Source: Sphingomonas sp. (lineage in GTDB: Bacteria; Pseudomonadota; Alphaproteobacteria; Sphingomonadales; Sphingomonadaceae). From it: a stretch of 11,459 nt of DNA. Of the stretch, positions 1 to 6,547 are shown piece after piece; the stretch's first letter is position 1; each line of letters opens with the position of its first letter. The DNA lies in assembly GCA_019247755.1 (NCBI GenBank), contig JAFBAM010000316.1, positions 1-11,459 on the forward strand, read 5' to 3'. The translations under genes and the position numbers were made by a program. The notes under the pieces were generated by a model. The model was not told where the DNA came from. It saw nothing but the letters and a program-made list of their open reading frames with translations, and made no database searches.

Positions 1-303
1 GCCGGCCGCGCACAAAGCCGAATATTCGCCGAGGCTGTGACCGGCGACGAAGTTCGCGACGCACGGAAGCTCGACACCCATGGTCCGCAACACAGCGATC
101 GAATTTGCCATGATCGCAGGCTGCGCATTCTCGGTGAGCTTGAGCTCTTCGTCCGGCCCGTCGCGCATCAGCCGGAACAGATTCTGGCCGAGCGCCTCGT
201 CGACCTCGTCGAACACGTCCTTGGACGCACGGCTCGCGTCGGCAAGCGCCGCGCCCATGCCGACTGTCTGGCTGCCCTGTCCCGGAAAAATGAATGCGCG
301 CAT
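1..303 (-). CDS. fabD: Malonyl-CoA:ACP transacylase (FabD), N-terminal part, cut by window edge
   Basis: FabD moves the malonyl group from CoA to acyl carrier protein, feeding fatty-acid chain elongation in the cytoplasm. The 101 visible residues begin MRAFIFPGQGSQ, the classic FabD start with the GQGSQ oxyanion-hole motif at residues 8-12. They reach the nucleophile elbow GHSLGEYSAL with the catalytic Ser at residue 90. The family is about 310 aa, so two thirds lie beyond position 1. The ATG at 303 has a GAGGA-type ribosome site just upstream (AAGAGGA, then CCCG). The gene is read divergently from the DUF4142 gene at 425, leaving a 121-bp shared intergenic region. Identification is from motif recognition and is secure. 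Confidence 0.96.
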   Translation of the reverse strand, partial: MRAFIFPGQGSQTVGMGAALADASRASKDVFDEVDEALGQNLFRLMRDGPDEELKLTENAQPAIMANSIAVLRTMGVELPCVANFVAGHSLGEYSALCAAG

Positions 304-366
304 CGGGTCCTCTTCAATGACGCCGCGCCGATTGGGCGCTCGATCTGCACGGGTCAAGCAGCCTTA

Positions 367-392
367 GGAACTTGGCCCTTCCCGTGCCCGTT
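367..392 (+). promoter_or_regulatory. EcfG-type general stress promoter for the DUF4142 gene
   Basis: GGAAC at 367-371 and CGTT at 389-392 are separated by exactly 17 nt. This is a perfect match to the alphaproteobacterial EcfG (sigma-EcfG/PhyR) consensus GGAAC-N16/17-CGTT. It lies 33 nt before the GTG start at 425, leaving room for a short leader that holds the GGAG ribosome site at 413-416. The match is seen directly; use by EcfG is inferred. Confidence 0.75.
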
Positions 393-424
393 GCTTCGTC
401 GACAAACCAAGCGGAGTATTCCTC

Positions 425-898
425 GTGTTGCGCAAATTGTTGTTCACGGCCGCTCTGCTGGCCTCCTCGGTCGCAACCGCTGCCCCAGCGTCGAAATTCC
501 TCCACGAAGCCATCCAGGGCGACAATAGCGAAAGCCGCCTTGGGCAATTGATCGCCGCACGTGGCTCTGGCGCGGCAGTGCGAAGCTTCGGAAGGACGCT
601 CACCCGCGATCACGGCATGGCGCGCGTGCAGGCCTCCGCCCTCGCTCGTCGGATGGGATTACCGGTGCCTACGTCAATGATGCCCGAGGCTCGCGCCGAA
701 TATTCGAAGCTGGGTCGGCTGCATGGCCGTGCGTTCGATCGTGAAGTCCGACGCTACATGATCCACGATCATCGAGAAGATATTGCGAAATTTGAAGCTC
801 AGGCTCGAAATGGCGACCGGCGCACAGCCGCGCTGGCTCGACAGCAGCTGCCAACGCTGCGCAAGCATCTGGGCATCGCCGAGGCACTGCCTACCTAA
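425..898 (+). CDS. Exported DUF4142 (ferritin-like) protein
   Basis: The 157-aa product starts with a Sec signal peptide (MLRK, then a hydrophobic stretch to about residue 19, probable cleavage after ATA). The rest is the helical DUF4142 fold. Typical family features are FLHEA near residues 25-29, paired helices through the LGQLI and VRSFGRTLTRDH segments, and a second helical pair with YMIHDHREDIAKFEAQA. It should be periplasmic. The biochemical role of DUF4142 is not established; many family members are stress-induced. Start: GTG at 425 has GGAG at 413-416, eight bases upstream; a TTG at 428 is an alternative. An EcfG promoter at 367-392 supports general-stress control. The permease gene follows 63 nt downstream and might be co-transcribed. 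Confidence 0.85.
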   Translation: MLRKLLFTAALLASSVATAAPASKFLHEAIQGDNSESRLGQLIAARGSGAAVRSFGRTLTRDHGMARVQASALARRMGLPVPTSMMPEARAEYSKLGRLHGRAFDREVRRYMIHDHREDIAKFEAQARNGDRRTAALARQQLPTLRKHLGIAEALPT

Positions 899-961
899 GT
901 TGCACCGCTACGGTTAACCTGCGACAGCCTGGAACTCCGTTTCCTCGGGGGAGGGATGGCC

Positions 962-2290
962 ATGACCGAAGTGAACGACGGCAAGATGGGCATCTGGATG
1001 ACCACCGCGTTGGTCATCGGCACGATCATCGGCGGTGCGATCTTCATGTTGCCGGTCAGTCTCGCACCGCTGGGCGCGAACGCCCCGATCAGCTGGGTCA
1101 TCAGCGGTGTGGGAGCCATGTGCATCGTCTACGGGCTCGCCCAGATTTCGCGATTTGGAGGCGAGGGGATCCAGGCCAATATCGAGAAGGAATTCGGGCC
1201 GACCAGTGGCTTCCTCGCAACTTGGGCCTTCTGGGTTTCCAATTGGGTCGCCCAGGCCTCGGTCGCCATTGCCACGGCGTCGGCCTTGTCCTTCATTGGT
1301 CCGGATTTCGGCAACCCGAGTACGGTTGTTCCGGTTGCGATCGGCTGCGTACTGATCGTGACGGTCGTCAACGCGATCGGTGTCCGCGCTTCGGGCGGTC
1401 TTTCGATCGTTACGGTTGCAATCAAGGTCTTGCCGCTGCTGGCGGTCATTTGGCTTTTCGCGAAGCGCGGCGTCAGCGGTGCCCATTACGAGCCATTCGC
1501 GCCGCTACCGATTACGTTTTCCAATCTTGCATCCGCGACGGCGCTCACCTTCTTCGCACTGACCGGATTCGAAGCTGCAACCGCCCCGGTCTGCAAGATC
1601 CGCGACGCATCGAAGACCATACCGCGGGCGCTGATGGTCGGGACCGCGTTCGTAGCACTGATCTACCTTGTTGCTGGAACCGGCATCCAGATGCTCCTGC
1701 CAGCAAACGTAGTAGCCGGGTCGCCTGCCCCATTCGCCGATGCGCTAGTCTCGAGTTGGGGACGCGGTGCGGCGACACTCGCCGCGCTGGCGATCGCCGT
1801 CAGCGCCTTCGGATGCCTCAACTGCCTGACGCTTGGTACCGGAGAACTCGGCTATTCAATGGCGTTGAGGGGAGATCTTCCGGCCGTGATGGCGCGAACG
1901 CGCGGCGCGAACACGCCCGTGATCGCGCAAATGGTGGGATCGGCCATGGCCATTCTCCTGATCCTTGCCAATAGTAGCCGGGCCACCGCCAACCTCTATA
2001 CGTTCATCATCCTGCTTTCGACCGCGGCCGTTATCGTGGTTTATCTCGCCGGCGTTTTGGCTGCTTGGAAATCAACATCGGCGGTTGCGTCGCGCGCTGT
2101 ACTTGCGGTCGCGGTCCTCTTCATTGCCTTCGCGATTTACGGGACTGGGACTGAGGCCGATTTATGGTGCCTGGCGCTGCTGGCGGCCGGCCTTGTGATC
2201 CGCGCGATTATGCGACGGCTGAATTCGCTAGCCGGTTCCAGCCCGCTGGCGGAGGCGATTCCAGCCGCGCCTCCGGGATCATCTTCCTGA
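962..2290 (+). CDS. APC-superfamily amino acid/amine permease (AdiC/YjeH-like)
   Basis: A 442-aa integral membrane protein with about 12 hydrophobic segments and the length of AdiC-type transporters (about 445 aa). The TM1 unwound motif GTIIGGAIF (residues 20-28) corresponds to the substrate-binding Gly-rich break of APC carriers. The TM6 break is FFALTGFEAATAP (about 197-209), where AdiC-like proteins have a similar GxE segment. The substrate cannot be read from sequence; amino acids or polyamines are likely. An ATG at 956 sits directly against the ribosome site GGAGG (950-954), so the ATG at 962, with seven bases of spacing, is preferred. The C-terminal tail (about 420-442) is hydrophilic, Ala/Pro/Ser-rich, and is encoded in the region overlapping the convergent Rieske gene. 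Confidence 0.88.
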   Translation: MTEVNDGKMGIWMTTALVIGTIIGGAIFMLPVSLAPLGANAPISWVISGVGAMCIVYGLAQISRFGGEGIQANIEKEFGPTSGFLATWAFWVSNWVAQASVAIATASALSFIGPDFGNPSTVVPVAIGCVLIVTVVNAIGVRASGGLSIVTVAIKVLPLLAVIWLFAKRGVSGAHYEPFAPLPITFSNLASATALTFFALTGFEAATAPVCKIRDASKTIPRALMVGTAFVALIYLVAGTGIQMLLPANVVAGSPAPFADALVSSWGRGAATLAALAIAVSAFGCLNCLTLGTGELGYSMALRGDLPAVMARTRGANTPVIAQMVGSAMAILLILANSSRATANLYTFIILLSTAAVIVVYLAGVLAAWKSTSAVASRAVLAVAVLFIAFAIYGTGTEADLWCLALLAAGLVIRAIMRRLNSLAGSSPLAEAIPAAPPGSSS

Positions 2291-3389
2291 GCTTCTTCGA
2301 GAAGCTCCTAAGGCACACTTCACTCGTTCCCAGCGGCCCCGCCTGATAGGTCGGCGACTGCATGCCGAGCTGCACGCGCGTAATCAGCTCCGTGTCCTCA
2401 GCGTTCACCCGCCGGTTGATCCGCCAATTGAGGTGGCGCACCGCCTTCATCTCCCGACGCTCATCCGGCAACGCGTAGCTGATTTCGCGGATGATACTGG
2501 TGGTGGCGCTGACCGGCAGGAATTGCATGAAATCGACCTGGTCGGGGTAAATGTCGAACGCCACGTTCGGGAACAGCTTGTAATAGAGCCACTTCCGCTG
2601 GTGGCTCTCGTGCAGGTGATCGACCTTCGGCAGGTGATGCTGGTAAACGCGTTCTGACGGGTTGGTGGACTGGGTTTCAACCAAATCGCCTTCCATCTTG
2701 TCGACCCATTCCTGCGCCTCGATCCGGTAGCTGCGGCCGAATAGCCGCGTGAGGCCAGGGTGGCCGATCGGTATATGAAGATGGTCGGAATAGTTGTCGG
2801 CGATCGTCTTCCAGTTGAGGTCGCGCGGACGCAGCCTCACCTGCTGGAGCGCACGTAACTCATTGAAACGATACGGTTCGATTTCCGCCTCATAGGGCGC
2901 CATGATATCGGCGACCGAGGGCACACCGGGCTCGAGCGTGGTGAACAAAAATCCGCGCCAGTTCTCCAGTGCGACAGGAAACAGTCCGTGATCTTCCGTC
3001 CTCAGTCCCGGATATTCGCTCCGGTGGGGAACGCCGACAAGGCGGCCGTCGCGGGAATAGCTCCAAGCGTGGTACGGACAGGTCAGCACCTTCGCGCATC
3101 CGCCGGTCCCGTCGACCAGCCGAGAGCCGCGATGCCGGCAGACGTTGGAGAACGCCCTCACCTCGCCATCGTCGCCGCGGATGACGATCACGCTTTCGCC
3201 CAAATATTCGAGGCTTCGCCACTCGCCCGGCTCGGCTATCTCGCTTTCGTGGCAAACAACCTGCGGCGCCGCTCGCAGGAACGCTTTCTTCTCGGCCTCG
3301 AAGAACTCGGGGTCGTGATAGAGCCAGCCCGGCAGGCTCATATCGTCGAGCGGGTCGGGCGTCGGCACCGATTTCAGCTGCGTTGCCAT
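2208..3389 (-). CDS. Rieske non-heme iron oxygenase, alpha-type subunit (GbcA/carnitine-oxygenase-like)
   Basis: Predicted to oxidise a small substrate with O2, taking electrons from a separate reductase that is not encoded here. In the 393-aa product the Rieske [2Fe-2S] ligands are visible as CRHRGSR (C84, H86) and CPYHAW (C104, H107). The catalytic iron ligands fit NWKTIADNYSDHLHIPIGH (H205, H210) and Asp332 in AEDTELITRVQ. D198, in the position of the usual EN motif, is the electron-bridging Asp. The C-terminal pattern GMQSPTYQAGPL...E resembles glycine-betaine/quaternary-amine oxygenases, so a quaternary amine is a reasonable guess, not shown. The ATG at 3389 has AAGGGAT just upstream; the ATG at 3407 would add six residues with a poorer site. 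The 3' end overlaps the permease gene by 83 nt, tail to tail. Confidence 0.9.
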   Translation of the reverse strand: MATQLKSVPTPDPLDDMSLPGWLYHDPEFFEAEKKAFLRAAPQVVCHESEIAEPGEWRSLEYLGESVIVIRGDDGEVRAFSNVCRHRGSRLVDGTGGCAKVLTCPYHAWSYSRDGRLVGVPHRSEYPGLRTEDHGLFPVALENWRGFLFTTLEPGVPSVADIMAPYEAEIEPYRFNELRALQQVRLRPRDLNWKTIADNYSDHLHIPIGHPGLTRLFGRSYRIEAQEWVDKMEGDLVETQSTNPSERVYQHHLPKVDHLHESHQRKWLYYKLFPNVAFDIYPDQVDFMQFLPVSATTSIIREISYALPDERREMKAVRHLNWRINRRVNAEDTELITRVQLGMQSPTYQAGPLGTSEVCLRSFSKKLRKMIPEARLESPPPAGWNRLANSAVA

Positions 3390-3438
3390 CGCCAAATCCC
3401 TTGCCATTTCGGCGGCTTTGCGGCAATGGCGCCGGCGA

Positions 3439-3473
3439 TGGGGTGCGGCTTAGTCCGCGCCCCAGTGTTTTTT
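3439..3473 (+). terminator. Terminator/attenuator-like hairpin with T-run before rpsF
   Basis: GGGGTGCGG (3440-3448) can pair with CCGCGCCCC (3455-3463) around the six-base loop CTTAGT, with one T-G pair and an extra T-A closing pair. AGTG and six T residues (3468-3473) follow. The four-base gap before the T-run weakens it as a canonical terminator. On the + strand it could stop transcripts running antisense through the Rieske gene, or attenuate rpsF if the ribosomal promoter lies upstream. Confidence 0.5.
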
Positions 3474-3481
3474 AGACGACA

Positions 3482-3520
3482 GCCGGAGGGGCTTGCCACT
3501 GGGGCAAGTCAGCGATCGGC
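3482..3520 (+). promoter_or_regulatory. Possible structured rpsF leader (S6:S18 autoregulation candidate)
   Basis: Two nested pairings lie just before rpsF. GCCG (3482-3485) pairs with CGGC (3517-3520), and inside it CTTGCC (3492-3497) pairs with GGCAAG (3503-3508) around ACTGG, with purine-rich unpaired bases between the stems. Many bacteria have a bulged hairpin in the rpsF leader that the S6:S18 complex binds to repress its own operon. Position and general shape fit, but I cannot verify the conserved bulge, so this is a candidate only. Confidence 0.3.
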
Positions 3521-3539
3521 CAAAAGAGAGAAGTGAAAC

Positions 3540-3944
3540 ATGCCGCTCTACGAGCATGTTTTCCTCGCGCGTCAGGATCTGGCCCAGGCCCAGGTCGATG
3601 CGCTCGCGGAAAACGCCACCAAGATCATCACCGACAATGGCGGTAAGGTCGTAAAGACCGAGACCTGGGGCCTTCGCAGCCTCGCCTATCGCATCGCCAA
3701 GAACCGCAAGGCGCATTATGTCGCGCTCGACCTCGACGCCCCCGCGGCGGCGATCGCCGAGCTGGAGCGCCAGTCGAACATCAATGAGGACGTGATCCGC
3801 TTCCTCACCATCCGCGTGGACGAGCTTGAAAAGGGCCCGTCGGCCATGATGCGCCGCGGCGAGAAGGAGCGCGAGCGTCGCTCCGAACGCGGCGACCGTG
3901 ACGACCGCCCGAGCTTCCGCGCCCGCGAAGAGGAGGTCGAATAA
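3540..3944 (+). CDS. rpsF: 30S ribosomal protein bS6
   Basis: bS6 binds the central domain of 16S rRNA as a heterodimer with bS18. The 134-aa protein opens MPLYEHVFLARQDL and contains the usual GGKVVKTETWGLRSLAYRI strand and the INEDVIRFLTIRV segment. The last 35 or so residues form an Arg/Glu-rich disordered tail common in alphaproteobacterial S6. It is the first gene of rpsF-rpsR-rplI; its TAA overlaps the rpsR ATG by one base (TAATG), so the two are translationally coupled. Purine-rich sequence (AGAGAGAAG) precedes the ATG. Confidence 0.97.
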   Translation: MPLYEHVFLARQDLAQAQVDALAENATKIITDNGGKVVKTETWGLRSLAYRIAKNRKAHYVALDLDAPAAAIAELERQSNINEDVIRFLTIRVDELEKGPSAMMRRGEKERERRSERGDRDDRPSFRAREEEVE

Positions 3945-4168
3945 TGGCCCGCGCATTCTTCCGCCGCCGCAAGTCGTGCCCGTTCTCGGGCAAGGACGCG
4001 CCGAAGATCGATTACAAGGACGTGCGCCTGCTTCAGGGCTTCGTCTCGGAGCGCGGCAAGATCGTGCCGTCGCGCATCACCGCCGTCTCGTCCAAGAAGC
4101 AGCGTGAGCTGGCCCGCGCCATCAAGCGCAGCCGCCACATCGGCCTGCTTCCCTACGTCGTGAAGTAA
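3944..4168 (+). CDS. rpsR: 30S ribosomal protein bS18
   Basis: The 74-aa product starts MARAFFRRRKSCPFSGKDAPKI, has the conserved DYKDVRLLQGFVSERGKIVPSRIT core and ends IKRSRHIGLLPYVVK, all hallmarks of bS18. The family length is normal. One base overlaps the rpsF stop codon. bS18 partners bS6 on the small-subunit platform, and the coupled translation fits a 1:1 output. rplI follows after 12 nt. Confidence 0.97.
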   Translation: MARAFFRRRKSCPFSGKDAPKIDYKDVRLLQGFVSERGKIVPSRITAVSSKKQRELARAIKRSRHIGLLPYVVK

Positions 4169-4180
4169 GGAGAGCTTGAG

Positions 4181-4801
4181 ATGGAAGTGATCCTGCTCGA
4201 ACGCGTCGAAAAGCTCGGCGCCATCGGCGATGTGGTGAAGGTCAAGGACGGCTTTGCCCGCAATTACCTGCTGCCGCGCAAGAAGGCGCTTCGCGCCAAC
4301 GAAGCCAACCGCAAGGTCTTCGAAGCGAACCGGGCGCGCATTGAGGAAGACAATGCCAACAAGCGCTCCGATGCTGAAAAGGCGTCGAAAGGCGTGGAAG
4401 GCAAGAGCGTCCAGCTGATCCGCCAGGCGTCGAACACCGGCCAGCTTTACGGCTCGGTCAGCGCTCGCGACATCGCGGAGGCGCTCGAGGGCGCCGGCGC
4501 GCACGTCGCGAAGAGCCAGGTGGTGCTCGACCGCCCGATCAAGGCGATCGGCATGCACGAGGTGAAGATCGCGCTTCACCCGGAAGTCGCGGTGACTGTG
4601 AAGGTCAACGTCGCCCGCTCGCCGGAAGAGGCCGACCTCCAGGCGCAGGGTGTCGACGTGATGGCTCAGATGTTTGAGCGCGAGACCACCGCTTTCACCG
4701 AGGAGTTCGAGCCGGGCGAGGAGCCAGGAATTCCGGCAGCCGCCGAGAATCCGGGCACGCCGGAAGAAGCCGAGGTCGGGTCCGACGAAGAGGAAGCCTA
4801 G
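4181..4801 (+). CDS. rplI: 50S ribosomal protein bL9
   Basis: bL9 binds 23S rRNA near the L1 stalk and helps keep the reading frame. In the 206-aa product the N-domain (1-50) carries MEVILLERVEKLGAIGDVV and the RNA-binding GFARNYLLPRKKA motif. A charged connecting helix follows, then the C-domain (about 70-150) with TGQLYGSVSARDIAEAL. Residues from about 150 on form an acidic, Pro/Glu-rich tail, longer than the 149 aa of E. coli L9 but usual in alphaproteobacteria. GGAG at 4169-4172 is eight bases before the ATG. It is the last gene of the operon, followed by a terminator. Confidence 0.97.
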   Translation: MEVILLERVEKLGAIGDVVKVKDGFARNYLLPRKKALRANEANRKVFEANRARIEEDNANKRSDAEKASKGVEGKSVQLIRQASNTGQLYGSVSARDIAEALEGAGAHVAKSQVVLDRPIKAIGMHEVKIALHPEVAVTVKVNVARSPEEADLQAQGVDVMAQMFERETTAFTEEFEPGEEPGIPAAAENPGTPEEAEVGSDEEEA

Positions 4802-4827
4802 ACTTCCCTAACTCGGAACAAGATTGA

Positions 4828-4858
4828 GGCCGCCGGTCACGCGATCGGCGGCCTTTTT
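4828..4858 (+). terminator. Rho-independent terminator of the rpsF-rpsR-rplI operon
   Basis: GGCCGCCG (4828-4835) and CGGCGGCC (4846-4853) form a perfect 8-bp stem with a 10-base loop. Five T residues (4854-4858) follow directly. It lies 27 nt after the rplI stop codon. Confidence 0.9.
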
Positions 4859-4899
4859 CTTTGCGCCCAGCGGTTCGTCGCAAAGCTCGTTCGCTAGTC

Positions 4900-4924
4900 G
4901 GAACGGTCCGCGCTGGGCCTTGTT
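4900..4924 (+). promoter_or_regulatory. EcfG-like promoter for the disordered Gly/Ser/Gln protein
   Basis: GGAAC (4900-4904) and TGTT (4921-4924) are separated by 16 nt. This fits GGAAC-N16/17-CGTT with one mismatch, C to T, in the first base of the -10 element. It is 44 nt before the ATG at 4968 and downstream of the rplI terminator, so the gene has its own transcription unit. Confidence 0.6.
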
Positions 4925-4967
4925 TAGCGATTAGAGCAAGCGGGGGCCATGTGAGGAGTGTTTCACG

Positions 4968-5576
4968 ATGGCTGAAGAACGTGACGATCAAGAATTCGGT
5001 GGGAATGAAGGCCAGAACGAGAACCAGCAGACCACCGGCCAGCAAAGCCAGCAGAACGAAGTTGGACAACAAGGCCAGCAGTCGACCGGCAGCCAGGGCA
5101 GCGAAGGTAGCTTCGGCGGCCAGAGTAGCGGCAGCCAGAGCGGCCAGTCGATCGGCGGCAATGACAGCGAAACTGGCAGCGGCACGACCCTTAGCCAGGG
5201 TTCTGACCTCGGCGGTCAGAGTTCAAGCGGGCAGACGCAATCAAGCAGCGGCAGCGGGGACACGATGACCCAGTCCCGCGACTCCGATCAGGGCGGCCTC
5301 GGGACCAGCGGTTCGAGTGGCGGCTCGTCAGGCGAAGGCTTCATTGGTTCGCAGGGGAGCGGGTCAGACGAGTACGTTCAAGACCAGGACGGTTCTTCGG
5401 GCGACAGCGGATCGTCGTCGTCCGATGCGACCGGCGGCTCGGACTTCGCTGAACAGGGCCGCGGCGCGCTCGGCGAAAACGAAGACGAAGATGACAGTGG
5501 CCAGTCCGGCTCGACCAGCGGCATCAGCGGCGGCGGGTCTAGCGGTTCAGGCAGCTCCGGCGGTGGCGGAATCTGA
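4968..5576 (+). CDS. Acidic Gly/Ser/Gln-rich disordered (hydrophilin-like) protein
   Basis: By hand count the 202 residues hold about 54 Gly, 49 Ser and 27 Gln, together near 64 percent. There are about 30 Asp/Glu against only three Arg, and I see no Lys, Cys, His, Pro or Trp. No signal peptide, membrane segment or known domain is visible, so it should be a soluble, fully disordered protein. Short imperfect repeats (GSQSGQS, SGGSSG, GGGSSGSGSSGGGG) suggest growth by slippage. GAGGAG (4953-4958) is nine bases before the ATG. High Gly and strong hydrophilicity are hydrophilin traits, and an EcfG-like promoter points to stress expression, but function is unknown. A Gly/Ser-rich surface or storage role is also possible. 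Confidence 0.75.
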   Translation: MAEERDDQEFGGNEGQNENQQTTGQQSQQNEVGQQGQQSTGSQGSEGSFGGQSSGSQSGQSIGGNDSETGSGTTLSQGSDLGGQSSSGQTQSSSGSGDTMTQSRDSDQGGLGTSGSSGGSSGEGFIGSQGSGSDEYVQDQDGSSGDSGSSSSDATGGSDFAEQGRGALGENEDEDDSGQSGSTSGISGGGSSGSGSSGGGGI

Positions 5577-5596
5577 TTTCGCGACCTCCTATGAAG

Positions 5597-5629
5597 GCGC
5601 CGCGCTCCCCCAAGGAGCGCGGCGCTTTT
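5597..5629 (+). terminator. Strong intrinsic terminator after the disordered protein
   Basis: A perfect 12-bp GC-rich stem is formed by GCGCCGCGCTCC (5597-5608) and GGAGCGCGGCGC (5614-5625). It has a five-base loop and TTTT (5626-5629). It ends the + strand unit. On the minus strand it follows the glutathione S-transferase stop codon but lacks a good T-run, so it may be only partly bidirectional. Confidence 0.88.
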
Positions 5630-5630
5630 C

Positions 5631-6281
5631 TTATGCGGGCTCCTTCGCCAGCATGGCCATCTCGCGCTCGACCCACGGCGCGAAGCTCGGCCGCGAAAGG
5701 ATCGAATTGACCCAGGCGCGGACACGTCCGTGCCGACCGGGGTCAAGCTTGCAATCAAGATGCGCCAGGTTCGCAAACGGGCTCGCGACCGAGATATCAG
5801 CCAGCGTGATGCTGTTTCCGACCAGATACCCGCCGGCCTCCGGAACGACCCGCTCGAGATAATCGAGGATTGGCGGCAGTTCTTCCCGCTCGGCGGTATC
5901 GGCCGCTGCGAGATCGCCTTCACGTCCGAGGAAGCGTGGAGCGACGATCCGGTTGAAGAACATCTTCGCGCCGCAGGCTGTAAATATCGTGTCGGAAAAT
6001 TCGTCGAACCAGATCACCTTGCCGCGCGCACGAGGCTCTGCAGGGATCAGTGCCGGCTCGGGATGCTTCGCCTCGAGATAATGAATGATCGCGCTGGAGT
6101 CGGCGAGCGTGTAGTCGCCGTCACGCAAGGCCGGCATCTTCCTGAAGGGGCTCGCTTCCAAATATTCCGGCAAGTAATTCGGCATGCCGGTGCCCTGAAG
6201 CTCCAGGTCGATCCCCTTTTCGGCGGCAAATGCGAGCACCTTGCGCACATATGGCGACAAGGACGAACCGTAGATGATCAT
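5631..6281 (-). CDS. Glutathione S-transferase family protein
   Basis: The 216-aa protein has the two-domain cytosolic GST layout. The thioredoxin-like N-domain (1-80) holds MIIYGSSLSPYVRKVL, with Ser in the catalytic position rather than Tyr or Cys. It also has the cis-Pro motif RKMPAL (Pro50) and the glutathione-gamma-Glu motif ADSSAIIHYLE (60-70). The helical C-domain carries the N-capping ITLADISVAS (about 158-167). It probably conjugates or reduces small electrophiles with glutathione; substrate unknown. The ATG at 6281 has GGGAGG six bases upstream. The reading frame stays open upstream to 6461, but those residues do not look like GST and lie beyond the ribosome site. Confidence 0.92.
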   Translation of the reverse strand: MIIYGSSLSPYVRKVLAFAAEKGIDLELQGTGMPNYLPEYLEASPFRKMPALRDGDYTLADSSAIIHYLEAKHPEPALIPAEPRARGKVIWFDEFSDTIFTACGAKMFFNRIVAPRFLGREGDLAAADTAEREELPPILDYLERVVPEAGGYLVGNSITLADISVASPFANLAHLDCKLDPGRHGRVRAWVNSILSRPSFAPWVEREMAMLAKEPA

Positions 6282-6370
6282 CGGCTGCCTCCCTTTTTTG
6301 CGCGGCGAGCGGGGGACACTTGCCTCCGGCTCACCCGTTGATGATCGATAGCCCAGTAGGAGTGACGGTG

Positions 6371-6547
6371 ATGCGCAGCAACAGCGGTAGGGATGAATCT
6401 CGCAACAATATGCACGACCCGACGATGCGCGACCGCGACCTAGGCCGGGGATCGGCTTCATCGGCTCGCAGCCGTAAGCCGAAGGCGCCCGCCGACCACC
6501 GTCAAGGTCAGCAAGACAAGTCGCCCAAGACTCACGGGATGCGATAG
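6371..6547 (+). CDS. Small basic hypothetical protein (58 aa)
   Basis: A 58-residue, strongly hydrophilic, Arg/Lys/Ser/Asp-rich product (begins MRSNSGRDESRNN, ends QDKSPKTHGMR) with no hydrophobic core, so probably disordered. AGGAG at 6358-6362 is eight bases before the ATG at 6371, which decides this start over an ATG at 6320 that has no comparable site. It is divergent from the GST gene, and its last 16 bases overlap the end of the DUF6456 gene on the other strand. No family recognised. Confidence 0.5.
   Translation: MRSNSGRDESRNNMHDPTMRDRDLGRGSASSARSRKPKAPADHRQGQQDKSPKTHGMR

Noticed and set aside
1120..1974. 284-aa frame inside the permease gene
   Set aside because: Arg-rich out-of-frame shadow of a clear 12-segment membrane protein.
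3716..4579. Long 287-aa frame antisense to rpsF-rpsR-rplI
   Set aside because: It is an open shadow caused by high GC and codon bias opposite three certain ribosomal genes; no domain is recognisable.
4861..5268. Ala/Arg-rich 135-aa frame overlapping the disordered protein
   Set aside because: Out-of-frame product of the Gly/Ser/Gln codon repeats, with no ribosome site and starting inside the terminator region.
6314..6339. Possible EcfG promoter before the 58-aa protein (GGGAC/GGACA with CGTT)
   Set aside because: The -35 needs mismatches, and the best-matching version has 18-nt spacing, outside the consensus range.
6282..6461. 60-residue N-terminal extension of the glutathione S-transferase
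   Set aside because: Residues do not resemble GST, and the GGGAGG ribosome site serves the ATG at 6281.
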